From Actinacidiphila glaucinigra (GTDB lineage Bacteria; Actinomycetota; Actinomycetes; Streptomycetales; Streptomycetaceae), in NCBI RefSeq assembly GCF_900188405.1, contig NZ_FZOF01000003.1:434001-498000 (forward strand): a DNA stretch of 64,000 nucleotides. The letters run 5' to 3'. This document shows positions 1 to 8,081 of this stretch, piece by piece (within the stretch, counting starts at the first letter, position 1; each line of letters opens with the position of its first letter). Under the pieces are notes generated by a model, which had not been told where the DNA came from, made no database searches, and was given only the letters and a program-made list of their open reading frames with translations. A program made the translations under genes and the position numbers.

Positions 1-1545
1 GGTGCCCGTGGTGGCGGGCACCGGCCTCTGCCGGGCGAGCGAGCCGGCCAGGGCCAGGACGAAGACCATCGGCACGAAGCGGCCGAGGAGCATCGCGAGG
101 CCGAGCGTCGTGTTGTACCACTGCGTGTCCGCGTTCAGGCCGGCGAAGGCGGAGCCGTTGTTGTTGCCCGCCGAGGTGTAGGCGTACAGGACCTCGGAGA
201 AGCCGTGCGGCCCGCTGTTGAGCATGGAGTGCGGCGGGGTCGGCAGGGCCATGGCCAGGGCGGTGAAGACCAGGACGACGGCGGGGGTGACCAGGATGTA
301 CAGGGCGGCGAGCTTGATCTCGCGGGTGCCGATCTTCTTGCCCAGGTACTCCGGGGTGCGGCCGACCATCAGCCCGGCGATGAACACCGCGATGACCGCC
401 ATGATCAGGATGCCGTAGAGACCGGAGCCGACGCCGCCGGGGGCGATCTCGCCCAGCATCATGCCCAGCAGGGCGATGCCTCCGCCGAGGCCGGTGAAGG
501 AGGAGTGGAAGGAGTCCACCGCGCCGGTCGACGTCAGGGTGGTGCTCACCGCGAACAGCGACGATGCGCCGACGCCGAAGCGCTGCTCCTTCCCCTCCAG
601 GGCGGCGCCCGCGATCTGGTTCGCCGCGCCGGGGTGCGCGGTCTCGACCCAGGTCATCAGCGTCACGAAGCCGATCCAGATCAGGCCCATCGCGGCCAGG
701 ATCGCGTAGCCCTGCCGGATGTTGCCGGCCATCTTCCCGAAGGTGCGGGTCAGCGAGAACGGGATCACCAGGATCAGGAAGATCTCGAAGAGGTTGGTGA
801 AGGCGTCCGGGTTCTCGAAGGGGTGCGCGGAGTTGGCGTTGTAGAAGCCGCCGCCGTTGGTGCCGAGCTCCTTGATGGCCTCCTGGGACGCGACGGCGCC
901 GCCGGTGAGCGTCTGGTGGCCGCCCGCGAGGGTGGTGATCTCGTGCCACCCGGCGAAGTTCTGGATCGCCCCGAAGCCCACCAGCACGATCGCGGCGACG
1001 AACGCCACGGGCAGCAGGATGCGGATGGTGCCGCGGACCATGTCGGCCCAGAAGTTGCCGAGCTCGCCGGTGCGGGAGCGGACGAAGCCGCGGACGAGCG
1101 CCATGGCCACGGCCATGCCGACCGCCGCCGAGACGAAGTTCTGCACGGCGAGGCCGGCGGTCTGGGCGCCGTGGCCCATGGCGTTCTCGCCCATGTACGA
1201 CTGCCAGTTCGTGTTGGTCACGAACGAGGCCGCCGTGTTGAACGCCTGGCCGGGCGGGATCGCGGCGAAGCCCAGCGAGAGCGGGAGGTGGTTCTGGACC
1301 CGCAGGAACAGGTACAGGAACAGCACGCCCACGAGGGAGAAGGCCAGTACGGCCCTGAGGTAGGCCGGCCAGCGCATCCGGGCGTCCGGGTCGGCCCCGA
1401 GGCAGCGGTAGACCAGCCGCTCGACCCGCAGGTGCCGGTCGGAGGTGTAGACGGCGGCCATGTAGTCGCCGAAGGGGCGGTACACCAGGGCCAGCGCCAC
1501 GACGAGCGCGGTGACCTGGAGCACGTCGGCGGTGACGGGTCCCAT
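1..1545 (-). CDS. kdpA: Potassium-transporting ATPase subunit A (3' end cut by window edge)
   Basis: KdpA is the potassium-selective membrane subunit of the high-affinity KdpFABC pump. The 515 codons visible run off the left edge; the family is about 550-600 residues, so only the C-terminus is missing. Four K+-filter-like loops are visible: TNTNWQSY (residues 110-117), [19 protein letters not shown] (228-246), a [13 protein letters not shown] loop, and [11 protein letters not shown] near residue 455. Hydrophobic helices lie between them. The ATG start lies 9 bases after the kdpF stop, so the genes form one operon; kdpB and kdpC would follow beyond the edge. Identification is secure. Confidence 0.97.
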   Translation of the reverse strand, partial: MGPVTADVLQVTALVVALALVYRPFGDYMAAVYTSDRHLRVERLVYRCLGADPDARMRWPAYLRAVLAFSLVGVLFLYLFLRVQNHLPLSLGFAAIPPGQAFNTAASFVTNTNWQSYMGENAMGHGAQTAGLAVQNFVSAAVGMAVAMALVRGFVRSRTGELGNFWADMVRGTIRILLPVAFVAAIVLVGFGAIQNFAGWHEITTLAGGHQTLTGGAVASQEAIKELGTNGGGFYNANSAHPFENPDAFTNLFEIFLILVIPFSLTRTFGKMAGNIRQGYAILAAMGLIWIGFVTLMTWVETAHPGAANQIAGAALEGKEQRFGVGASSLFAVSTTLTSTGAVDSFHSSFTGLGGGIALLGMMLGEIAPGGVGSGLYGILIMAVIAVFIAGLMVGRTPEYLGKKIGTREIKLAALYILVTPAVVLVFTALAMALPTPPHSMLNSGPHGFSEVLYAYTSAGNNNGSAFAGLNADTQWYNTTLGLAMLLGRFVPMVFVLALAGSLARQRPVPATTGT

Positions 1546-1554
1546 GTCCGGGCC

Positions 1555-1644
1555 TCAGAACCTCTCGGGCCGGACGAGCGCCGCGATCAGGTAGACCAGC
1601 AGCGCTGCCGCGACGACGAGGCCGGCGATGTTCTCGGCGCTCAC
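1555..1644 (-). CDS. kdpF: KdpF, small stabilising subunit of the Kdp ATPase
   Basis: A 29-residue peptide beginning VSAENIAGLVVAAALLVYLI and ending ALVRPERF, with one transmembrane helix. This matches the KdpF pattern of a single helix with a basic/acidic C-terminal tail. KdpF stabilises the KdpABC complex in the membrane. The GTG start overlaps the stop of the preceding micro-ORF (GTGA), and kdpA follows after 9 bases, so its translation is probably coupled to both neighbours. The assignment rests on position and residue pattern. Confidence 0.9.
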   Translation of the reverse strand: MSAENIAGLVVAAALLVYLIAALVRPERF

Positions 1645-1724
1645 AGCTTGGACACCCCCTTGGCGATGAGGGCGACCAGCGCGAAGACCGCGATCGTGGT
1701 GACGACGAAGACGAGGTCGGCCAT
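1641..1724 (-). CDS. 27-aa single-pass membrane peptide leading the kdp operon
   Basis: This ORF begins MADLVFVVTTIAVFALVALI and ends AKGVSKL: one hydrophobic helix and a short basic tail. A purine-rich GGTGGGAG ribosome-binding site sits about 7 bases before the ATG, and the stop overlaps the kdpF start (GTGA). It is therefore translated as the first gene of kdp. I recall similar unnamed peptides upstream of kdpF in other actinobacteria but know no function. It could be an extra KdpF-like subunit or a leader peptide. The ribosome site and overlap make it a likely real gene. Confidence 0.75.
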   Translation of the reverse strand: MADLVFVVTTIAVFALVALIAKGVSKL

Positions 1725-1870
1725 CGTGTGCTCCCACCTGTGGACGACACGTTGACCAGGCCAGGGAACCTCCGATCCGGCCGTGCGCGGACCCCGTTGA
1801 CGGCTTCCATACGGGCCCTCGCGGCGCCTTGACGGGCCTTTGACGTCCACCGGCGGTGAGCTGCGAAAAC
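1725..1870 (-). promoter_or_regulatory. kdp promoter region with 11-bp-spaced GTCAA repeats
   Basis: The region lies between the DUF3710 terminator and the first kdp ORF. On the minus strand GTCAA occurs at 1844-1840, 1833-1829, 1801-1797 and 1756-1752. The first two copies are CGTCAA spaced 11 bp apart, the repeat period typical of OmpR/PhoB-family regulators such as KdpE. A KdpE operator is an inference; no kdpDE gene is in the window. Confidence 0.4.
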
Positions 1871-1910
1871 GCCCGTGGGCCGACCTGTTCGCACAGGTCG
1901 GCCCACGGGC
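1871..1910. terminator. Perfect 18-bp stem terminator (TCGC loop)
   Basis: Bases 1871-1888 pair perfectly with 1893-1910 around a four-base loop. It sits 33 bases past the DUF3710 stop and separates the dut/DUF3710 operon from kdp. Confidence 0.88.
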
Positions 1911-1943
1911 GTCGGGCGTGGCCGGGGCGCTGGGCCCCCGGCT

Positions 1944-2708
1944 TCAGTGCACCTCGGTGATCTCCGGTCCGCGGCGCATCGGGTCGATGCCGTCGGAGAA
2001 GCGGCCGCCCTCGTCCTGGGCGATGCCCTCGGGCACCATCTGGGCGTCGTTGGGCAGCTTCAGCACGATCGGGTCGCGCGGCGCCATCGGCGACTCTCCG
2101 CGGACGACGACGGTGTCGCGGAAGATCTGCTCGAGCAGGCCGGCGGTCTCGGGCTGGACGGCGCCCTGCCCGGAGATGACACCCCGCAGGAACCAGCGCG
2201 GGCCGTCACAGCCGACGAAGCGCACGACCTGGACGCCGTTGGCGCCGTTGGGCAGCTGCACCGGTACCTGGGCGCGCAGCTCCCAGCCCAGCGGACCCTC
2301 GACCTCGTCGACGATGCCGCCCTGCTTGGTGATGCCGGAGGCGATCTCGTCCCGGACCTCGCCCCAGATGCCCTCCGACTTCGGGGCGGCGAAGCCCTGC
2401 AGCTGGACGGCGCTCTCCCGGAGCACCACGGTCGCGGCGACGATGGACTCCCCGGCCACCTCGACGCGCAGTTCCATGCCCTGTACACCGGGCACGAAGA
2501 TGCCGCCCAGGTCGACCCTGCCCTCGGCCGGGTCCCTGACCTCACTCACGTCCCACGGGCCGTCCGGCCTCGGGGCGGGCGGAAGGTTGTACCGACGGGA
2601 CTCCATGGAGTCGTCCGACTCCTCGGCGTCTTCGGCCAGCTCGTCAGGGCCTTCGGCCGCGAGCTCGTCGAGGGCGTCTCCGCGCTCCTTGCGACGACGA
2701 CGGAACAC
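1944..2708 (-). CDS. DUF3710 family conserved actinobacterial protein
   Basis: A 254-residue protein. The basic N-terminus VFRRRRKERGD is followed by an acidic stretch (about residues 10-35) and a globular DUF3710-type domain containing EVRDEIASGI and GPRWFLRGVISG. No signal peptide or transmembrane helix is seen. The GTG start lies one base after the dut stop and has an AAGGA site inside the end of dut, so translation is coupled to dut. The family is conserved next to dut in actinobacteria and has no established function. A frame upstream of this GTG is open but antisense to nothing and lies inside dut. Confidence 0.9.
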   Translation of the reverse strand: MFRRRRKERGDALDELAAEGPDELAEDAEESDDSMESRRYNLPPAPRPDGPWDVSEVRDPAEGRVDLGGIFVPGVQGMELRVEVAGESIVAATVVLRESAVQLQGFAAPKSEGIWGEVRDEIASGITKQGGIVDEVEGPLGWELRAQVPVQLPNGANGVQVVRFVGCDGPRWFLRGVISGQGAVQPETAGLLEQIFRDTVVVRGESPMAPRDPIVLKLPNDAQMVPEGIAQDEGGRFSDGIDPMRRGPEITEVH

Positions 2709-2709
2709 G

Positions 2710-3243
2710 TCACTGTCCTTCCCGGTCAGCGATGACCGATGCGTATCCATTGCCGGACGGACCGACCGGCGAGCCATCCACCGCGGCATGACCCCCCGTG
2801 GAGCCGAAGCCCCCTGCCGCCCGTACCGAACCGGGCAGTTCCGCCACCTCGTGGAAGCGGACCCGCTCGACCTGCTGGACGACCAGTTGGGCGATCCGGT
2901 CACCTGCTGCGAACCGTACGCTCTCGCGCGGGTCCAGGTTGACCACGATCACCTTGATCTCCCCACGGTACCCGGCATCAACCGTTCCCGGGGCATTCAC
3001 GAGGGCCACTCCGCACCTCGCGGCGAGGCCCGAGCGCGGGTGCACGAAGGCGGCGTAGCCCTCCGGCAGCGCGATCGACACCCCCGTGGGCAGTACGGCG
3101 CGCTCGCCGGGGGCCAGTTCGGCCGTCTCGGTGGTGACGAGGTCGGCTCCGGCGTCGCCCGGGTGCCCGTACGAAGGAATCGGGACGTCCTCGTGCAAAC
3201 GGTGGATGAGGACGTCGACCGGGGGGCGAGCACCGCCGGTCAC
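2710..3243 (-). CDS. dut: dUTP diphosphatase (dUTPase)
   Basis: Hydrolyses dUTP to dUMP and diphosphate, keeping uracil out of DNA and feeding dTMP synthesis. The 177 residues contain all five trimeric-dUTPase motifs in order: DAGADL, HPRSGLA, the long motif GTVDAGYRGEIKVIVVN with the catalytic Asp and Tyr, GDRIAQLVV, and the C-terminal arm GGFGSTGG. The GTG start overlaps the thioesterase stop (GTGA), and DUF3710 starts one base after the stop, so the three genes form a coupled operon. The C-terminal extension after the fifth motif is longer than in E. coli. Confidence 0.97.
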   Translation of the reverse strand: MTGGARPPVDVLIHRLHEDVPIPSYGHPGDAGADLVTTETAELAPGERAVLPTGVSIALPEGYAAFVHPRSGLAARCGVALVNAPGTVDAGYRGEIKVIVVNLDPRESVRFAAGDRIAQLVVQQVERVRFHEVAELPGSVRAAGGFGSTGGHAAVDGSPVGPSGNGYASVIADREGQ

Positions 3244-3845
3244 GGGTTCACCTCGAAGGCGCGCGCGACCTTGACCTGGTCGGGGTCGGACATCGCGGCG
3301 CGGATCTCCTCGGGGCGGCCGTTGTCGGTGAAGTGCTCCAGCTTGACCTCGATGAACAGCGCGTCCGCGCGGACCGCGACCGGGCCGTCCGGGCCGCCGA
3401 TCCGGCCGACCGCGGTGGAGTAGATCTTGCGCCCGGCCACGGCGGTGCAGCGGGCCTCCAGGTGGAGGGTGGCGCCGACCGGCACGGGCTGCACGAAGTC
3501 GGTCTCCAGGCGGCCGGTCACGGCGATGGTGCGCAGCAGCCAGGCGAGGGACCCGAGCGTCTCGTCGAGCGCCGTGGCCAGCACACCCCCGTGCGCCAGG
3601 CCCGGGGCGCCCTGGTGGGCGGGCTGGACCGTGAACTCGGCGGTCACGCTGACGCCCTCACCCGCCGTGGCCTCCAGGTGCAGGCCGTGCGGCTGCGCCC
3701 CGCCACAGCCGAAGCAGTGGTCGTAGTGCGCGCCCAGCGGTTCGCCGGGAGCGGGGGCGTCGGGGTGCCGCTCCGGCGCGACGGCGTCGCGCGGCGGTGT
3801 CAGGCCCGGGCGGTCCGGGCCGGCGTCGGTCGTAGCTCCACTCAC
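3240..3845 (-). CDS. PaaI-type hotdog-fold thioesterase
   Basis: A 201-residue protein with a proline-rich N-terminal 35 residues, then a hotdog domain. The helix motif LAHGGVLATALDETLG matches the PaaI/4HBT pattern HGG...DE, so an acyl-CoA thioester is the likely substrate class; the exact substrate cannot be read. A CFGCG motif precedes the domain, as in many actinobacterial members. It is the first gene of the operon with dut and DUF3710. The GTG start has a candidate -10 (TAGGGT at 3860-3855) so close that the transcript may be almost leaderless. Confidence 0.87.
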   Translation of the reverse strand: MSGATTDAGPDRPGLTPPRDAVAPERHPDAPAPGEPLGAHYDHCFGCGGAQPHGLHLEATAGEGVSVTAEFTVQPAHQGAPGLAHGGVLATALDETLGSLAWLLRTIAVTGRLETDFVQPVPVGATLHLEARCTAVAGRKIYSTAVGRIGGPDGPVAVRADALFIEVKLEHFTDNGRPEEIRAAMSDPDQVKVARAFEVNP

Positions 3846-3865
3846 GCGGGAGACCCTACCCTCCT

Positions 3866-3882
3866 GCGGGATCGAATCCCGC
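3866..3882. promoter_or_regulatory. Palindrome between divergent thioesterase and SDR genes
   Basis: GCGGGAT-CGA-ATCCCGC is a perfect inverted repeat with 7-bp arms and a 3-bp centre. It lies 21 bases upstream of the thioesterase start and 69 bases before the SDR start, where an operator for the divergent pair would sit. The regulator is unknown. Confidence 0.4.
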
Positions 3883-3950
3883 CGCCCGGCCGTTGTCCTT
3901 CCGGCCCCGCGGCCCGCCCATCACCGGAGCAGCTTCCCTTGGAGCACCAC

Positions 3951-4835
3951 ATGACCCCCAGGTCCGTCGTCGTCACAGGAGCCGGGTGCGGGATCGGCCT
4001 CGCCACCACTCTCGAACTGGCCCACGCCGGCTTCGACGTCATCGGGACGGTACGGAGCGAGGAGAAGGCGGAGGCGCTGCGGGAGGCGGTGGACCGCACC
4101 GGTGCGTCGGTGCGCACCGTACTCCTGGACGTCACGGACGCCACGTCCTCCGTGCGGGCGTTCACCGAGATCGCCACGATGACGGACGGCGGCCCGTGGG
4201 CGGTGGTGAACAACGCGGGGATCGCCCAGCCGGGTGCGATCGAGGACGTCGACGACGAGCAGGTGCGGCAGCAGCTGGAGACCAATCTGGTGGCCCCGGC
4301 GCGCATCGCCCGCCTGGTGCTGCCGACGATGCGGGCCCGGCGGGCGGGGCGGATCGTCAACATCTCGTCGATCTCCGGGCGGGTGTCGATGCCGCTGCTC
4401 GGCTGGTACTGCGCGAGCAAGCAGGGCCTGGAGGCGATGACGGACGCGCTGCGGATGGAGGCGGCCCCGTTCGGGGTCAAGGTCGTGCTGGTGGAGCCCG
4501 GCTCGTACGGCACGGACATCTGGCAGCGGGGCGCGAGCCGGCTGCCGCAGCGCCGCAACTCGGCCTACCGGCACCAGTACGAGGCCGCCGAGGAGATGAT
4601 CAAGCGGGAGCTGCCCTCGCCGCGGCCGGTGGCACGGACCGTCCTGAAGGCGCTCACGGCGCCCCGGCCGCTCCCCCGCTACCTGGTGGGCACCGACGCA
4701 CGGTCCTCCGCGGTCCTGGACGCCGCCCTGCCGACCGCCGCGACCGACTGGGCCAAGCAGGTCGCCACAGGGCTGCGGCGCCCCCCTCGGGCCGCGCACG
4801 CGCTGAGCAGGCTGCGGTCCCGGGGCGGGCGCTGA
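3951..4835 (+). CDS. Short-chain dehydrogenase/reductase
   Basis: A 294-residue classical SDR. The NAD(P) glycine motif TGAGCGIG is at residues 9-16, NNAG at 87-90, and the catalytic set is Ser140, Tyr153 and Lys157 (YCASK). The C-terminus (residues 200-294) is longer and basic, as in SDRs acting on bulky or lipid substrates. The ATG is preceded by TTGGAGCACCAC, giving a GGAG site. The gene diverges from the dut operon. Cofactor and substrate cannot be fixed from sequence. Confidence 0.93.
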   Translation: MTPRSVVVTGAGCGIGLATTLELAHAGFDVIGTVRSEEKAEALREAVDRTGASVRTVLLDVTDATSSVRAFTEIATMTDGGPWAVVNNAGIAQPGAIEDVDDEQVRQQLETNLVAPARIARLVLPTMRARRAGRIVNISSISGRVSMPLLGWYCASKQGLEAMTDALRMEAAPFGVKVVLVEPGSYGTDIWQRGASRLPQRRNSAYRHQYEAAEEMIKRELPSPRPVARTVLKALTAPRPLPRYLVGTDARSSAVLDAALPTAATDWAKQVATGLRRPPRAAHALSRLRSRGGR

Positions 4836-4861
4836 CGGTGCCGCATGACAAGCTTGGTGTC

Positions 4862-5311
4862 ATGACCGTCATGAGCTATGAGGAGCGGCTGACCGCGCCG
4901 CGTTCCTGGTGGGGCCTCGCCGTCGGCGCGGGCGTCTCGCTGGCGCTGATCCTGCTGCCCCTGGGGCCCCTGGCCCTGCTCGCCGGGCTCGTGGTCGGCA
5001 CGGCCGCGGGAGCGGCCCTGGTCAGTGCGTACGGTTCGCCGCGGCTGCGGGTCGTCGCCGGCTCACTGGTGGCCGGGGACGCGAAGATCCCGGTCGCGGC
5101 GCTCGGCGAGGCCACGGTGCTGGACCGGGACGAGGCCCTGGCCTGGCGGTCGCACAAGGCCGATCCGCGCGCCTTCATGCTGCTGCGCGCCTACGTGCCG
5201 ACCGCGCTCAAGGTCGAGGTCACCGACCCCGAGGACCCGACGCCGTACCTGTACCTGTCGACGCGCTCGCCCGAGCGCCTCGCCGCGGCCCTGCGGGACG
5301 TACGCGCCTGA
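4862..5311 (+). CDS. DUF3093 membrane protein
   Basis: A 149-residue protein with YEERLTAPRSWW near the N-terminus, two adjacent hydrophobic segments (about residues 18-60) and a soluble C-terminal domain ending in YLYLSTRSPERLAAAL. This is the layout of DUF3093, a family of unknown function found beside dut in actinobacteria. The ATG at 4862 and another at 4871 are both possible; neither has a strong ribosome site. The start lies in a TCATGACCGTCATGA palindrome. Confidence 0.85.
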   Translation: MTVMSYEERLTAPRSWWGLAVGAGVSLALILLPLGPLALLAGLVVGTAAGAALVSAYGSPRLRVVAGSLVAGDAKIPVAALGEATVLDRDEALAWRSHKADPRAFMLLRAYVPTALKVEVTDPEDPTPYLYLSTRSPERLAAALRDVRA

Positions 5312-5318
5312 GCGGGCC

Positions 5319-5339
5319 GGCGCCCCGCCACGGGGCGCC
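5319..5339. terminator. Hairpin terminator between convergent genes
   Basis: GGCGCCCCG and CGGGGCGCC form a 9-bp stem with a 3-base loop just after the DUF3093 stop. It can serve the convergent gene ending at 5354 as well. Confidence 0.6.
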
Positions 5340-5353
5340 CGGGGCCTGGCCGG

Positions 5354-6100
5354 TCACTCGCCGGGCCCGAGTGCGGGCGGGGGCTCCTCCTCGGCGGACA
5401 GCAGCCCCCAGGGCACCTGGCGGGCGCGCAGGTCCTTGCGGATCTGCTCCGCGAGCTTCTTGGTGTCCCGCCGGTTCATCACGGCACCGACGGCCGCGCC
5501 GACCATGAACGGCGTCAGCGTCGGCAGGTTGCGCATGGTGCGCTTCATCAGCTGCTGGCGCAGTTCGCGCTTCATCCTGCCGCCGAGGGCGATGTTCAGC
5601 GTGGACGGCTTGGAGAAGTCGATGCCGCGCCGCTCCGTCCACTCGGCGAGGTACATCGCCGACCGCTGCCGCAGCGTGCCCGGGGCGCGCAGCCCGTAGA
5701 CCTCGTGCAGCTCGGCGATGAGCTTGTACTCGACCAGGGCGACCCCGAGGGTCTCCGAGGCCAGCTCCGCCGGCATGGCCGGCGGGGTGGGCAGCATGGC
5801 GGCGGCGCCGATGCCGGCGCCGACCGTCGCGGTGCCCATCGTGGCGGCGCTCACCAGCTTGTCGGCCAGCTCCTCGGGCCCGAGCCCGGGGAACTGGCGG
5901 CGAAGCGTCTCCAGGTCCCTGACGGGGACCCTCGGGGCCGTCTCGACGAGCCCGTCGACGAAGGTGTTCAGCGCCGCCTTGGCGCGTGCCCGTGCCCTTG
6001 CGGCACGGCCGCGGGGACGGAACGGGACGAGCTCGCCCGCCGGCCCCTCCGTTGCGCCCGCGAGCGAGGCCTCGTGGCCTCGCTCGTCGTCGCTCGCCAC
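5354..6100 (-). CDS. Conserved hypothetical protein with glycine/alanine-rich hydrophobic segments
   Basis: A 248-residue protein that I do not recognise beyond a conserved streptomycete position. An arginine-rich patch (about residues 28-42) precedes a region with two short hydrophobic stretches, TMGTATVGAGIGAAAML (about 88-105) and FMVGAAVGAVM (about 202-212). These are too weak for confident membrane helices. The GTG start has a GGAG site and follows the DUF4193 gene by 14 bases, so the two are probably co-transcribed. No catalytic motif is visible. Confidence 0.8.
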   Translation of the reverse strand: MASDDERGHEASLAGATEGPAGELVPFRPRGRAARARARAKAALNTFVDGLVETAPRVPVRDLETLRRQFPGLGPEELADKLVSAATMGTATVGAGIGAAAMLPTPPAMPAELASETLGVALVEYKLIAELHEVYGLRAPGTLRQRSAMYLAEWTERRGIDFSKPSTLNIALGGRMKRELRQQLMKRTMRNLPTLTPFMVGAAVGAVMNRRDTKKLAEQIRKDLRARQVPWGLLSAEEEPPPALGPGE

Positions 6101-6114
6101 GGTCCGGCTCTCCG

Positions 6115-6414
6115 TCAGGCCGCGCAGTCGCGGCAGATCGGGTTGCCGTTCTTCTCCGTCGCCAGCTGGCTGCGGTGGTGCACGAGGAAGCAGCTCATGC
6201 AGGTGAACTCGTCCGCCTGCCGGGGCAGGACCCGGACCGACAGCTCCTCGTTGGAGAGGTCGGCTCCGGGCAGCTCGAGGGACTCGGCCTGGTCGAACTC
6301 GTCGACGTCGACCGTAGAGGTCGACTTGTCGTTCCGCCTGGCCTTCAGTTCTTCGATGCTGTCCTCGTTGACGTCATCGTCTGTCTTGCGTGGGGTGTCG
6401 TAATCAGTAGCCAT
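6115..6414 (-). CDS. DUF4193 zinc-ribbon-like protein
   Basis: A 99-residue acidic protein. Its N-terminal half is rich in Asp/Glu and probably disordered. Its C-terminal third holds two CxxC pairs, CMSC and CRDC, about 20 residues apart, consistent with one zinc-ribbon site. This is the DUF4193 family of actinobacteria, function unknown. A GAGGGGGAGAG ribosome site precedes the ATG. It is the first gene of a two-gene unit. Confidence 0.9.
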   Translation of the reverse strand: MATDYDTPRKTDDDVNEDSIEELKARRNDKSTSTVDVDEFDQAESLELPGADLSNEELSVRVLPRQADEFTCMSCFLVHHRSQLATEKNGNPICRDCAA

Positions 6415-6812
6415 GTATCGCTCTCCCCCTCTGGGTGTCTGCGGTGTCTCCAGCGCACGTAACGCATGGGAGGCCGGTCTTGTGCCCGGCCCGAAGCGGA
6501 GATTTTGCCTTACATCAAGTGCCGTTACTCAATCGACACCCAACCGCACCCCCGAAGAGGTGATCGCATCCGCTGCCGGTGATGACCGGAAACGGCCCGC
6601 TTGTCGCACCTTGCTCGCGCCTCCACGTGTACTTCCCGTGATCATGACCTGCGGAAACATGGATTTTTCCGGTCTTTTCCCGGAGGTCGCAATGACGGAG
6701 AGTACACGGTGCCGGAATCGTATGTGTGATCGCTCACAGCATGCCCCGGGGGCGCGCAGACCGCAAAATTCAGCGCAAAGCGAACACGCCTCCGGGGGTG
6801 TCGTGTGACAGG
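6415..6812. other. 398-bp intergenic region upstream of DUF4193 and downstream of cutS
   Basis: No convincing gene is seen. It carries the DUF4193 leader and two palindromes with TGTGA/TCACA-type arms: 6725-6738 (TGTGA-TCGC-TCACA) and 6802-6819 (CGTGTGAC-AG-GTCACACG). The second straddles the cutS stop codon. Base composition is less GC-rich between 6500 and 6780. No clear -10/-35 pair could be fixed. Confidence 0.5.
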
Positions 6813-8075
6813 TCACACGGGGATGACAACCCGCATGACCAGGCCACCTCCCTCACGGGGGACCGCGGAGATCGTGCCGCCGTGGGCCCGGGCGACGGAC
6901 TTGGCGATGGAGAGCCCCAGGCCCGCACCCTTGTCGCTGCCCGTGCGCTCGGTACCCAGCCGCCGGAAGGGCTCGAACAGGTTGTCGATCTCGTACGCGG
7001 GTACGACGGGCCCCGTATTGGTGACCGTCAGGACCGCGGACCCCGGCTCCAGGCCCGTGGTGACCTCGACCCAGCCCGCCTCCGCGACGTTGTAGCGGAC
7101 GGCGTTCTGCACCAGGTTCAGCGCGATGCGCTCCAGCAGCACCCCGTTGCCCTGCACGACGGCCTCGCCCAGCGCGGCGCGCAGCTCCACGCCCTTGGCG
7201 TCGGCCTCGTTGCGGGTCTGCTCCAGCGCCTGCGTGGCCGCCTCCGCGAGGTCCACCGGCTTGCGGTCGACGATCTCGTTGTCGCTGCGGGCGAGCAGCA
7301 GCAGGCCCTCCACCAGCTGCTCGCTGCGCGTGTTGGTGACGAGCAGGTTCTTGCCCAGCTGCTGCATGTCCGGGGAGGCGTTCGGATCGGCGAGCTGGAC
7401 CTCCAGCAGCGTGCGGGTGATCGCCAGCGGCGTTCTCAGCTCGTGGGAGGCGTTGGAGACGAAGCGGCGCTGGGCGTCGAAGGACCTCTCCAGGCGCTCC
7501 AGCATGTCGTCGAAGGTGTCGGCCAGCTCCTTGAGCTCGTCGTCCGGACCGGTCAGGTGGATCCGCTGGGTCAGGTCGGAGCTCACCACGCCGCGCGCGG
7601 TGCGGGTGATCCGGCCGAGCGGCGCCAGCACACGGCCGGCCAGCAGGTAGCCGAAGGCGAAGGCGAGCACGGCGAGGCCGACGAGCGCGAAGAGCGAGCG
7701 CTTGAGCAGGACGTTCAGGGCGGTCTCGCGCTGGACGGCCAGGCAGTGGACGTAGGCCTTGTTGAAGGCGTCCGGGTTGGTCGGGCCGGTGGGCAGCTCG
7801 GGGCACAGCCCGGTGAGCGAGAGCCGGCCCGCCTCGACGTGGAACTGCGCCTCGGTGCCCTGGCGGATGGCCTGGGCCGCCAGCATGTAGATGATCCACA
7901 GCAGTATCACCCCGGCGATCAGGAACATGCCGCCGTAGAGCAGGGTGAGCCTTATCCGGATCGTGGGGCGCAGCAGCGGCATCGGCCGGGCGGCGGGCTT
8001 CGGGTCCCAGGTGGGCTTGGGCGGGACGGTCTGCGGCGCGGGCGGGGTCGTCGGCGAGGACGAGGGCGCGGGCAC
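6813..8075 (-). CDS. cutS: Sensor histidine kinase CutS
   Basis: A 420-residue membrane kinase. After a proline-rich cytoplasmic N-terminus come TM1 (about 43-67), a short extracytoplasmic sensor region with two cysteines (Cys91 and Cys111), TM2 (about 126-148), HAMP, the phospho-acceptor His211 in SHELRTPL, and an HATPase domain with N and G boxes (NLVQNAVRYN, GAGLGLSI). It partners CutR. CutRS is known from S. lividans/S. coelicolor as a repressor of actinorhodin, and I recall later work linking it to secretion or protein-folding stress, with the two cysteines as candidate redox sensors. The GTG start follows the cutR stop by 6 bases. Confidence 0.93.
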   Translation of the reverse strand: MPAPSSSPTTPPAPQTVPPKPTWDPKPAARPMPLLRPTIRIRLTLLYGGMFLIAGVILLWIIYMLAAQAIRQGTEAQFHVEAGRLSLTGLCPELPTGPTNPDAFNKAYVHCLAVQRETALNVLLKRSLFALVGLAVLAFAFGYLLAGRVLAPLGRITRTARGVVSSDLTQRIHLTGPDDELKELADTFDDMLERLERSFDAQRRFVSNASHELRTPLAITRTLLEVQLADPNASPDMQQLGKNLLVTNTRSEQLVEGLLLLARSDNEIVDRKPVDLAEAATQALEQTRNEADAKGVELRAALGEAVVQGNGVLLERIALNLVQNAVRYNVAEAGWVEVTTGLEPGSAVLTVTNTGPVVPAYEIDNLFEPFRRLGTERTGSDKGAGLGLSIAKSVARAHGGTISAVPREGGGLVMRVVIPV

Positions 8076-8081
8076 GGCGGA

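Noticed and set aside
205..1755. Long plus-strand open frame opposite kdpA
   Set aside because: Composition (Gly/Arg/Asp/His-rich, no domain) is that of a high-GC antisense shadow; kdpA on the other strand is unmistakable.
3808..3890. tRNA-like fold: 7-bp acceptor-like pair, T-arm GCGGGATCGAATCCCGC and a CAC anticodon-like loop
   Set aside because: It overlaps the thioesterase start, has a poor D-arm, a mismatched anticodon stem, a wrong variable region for Val and no resemblance to streptomycete tRNA-Val. Treated as a palindrome.
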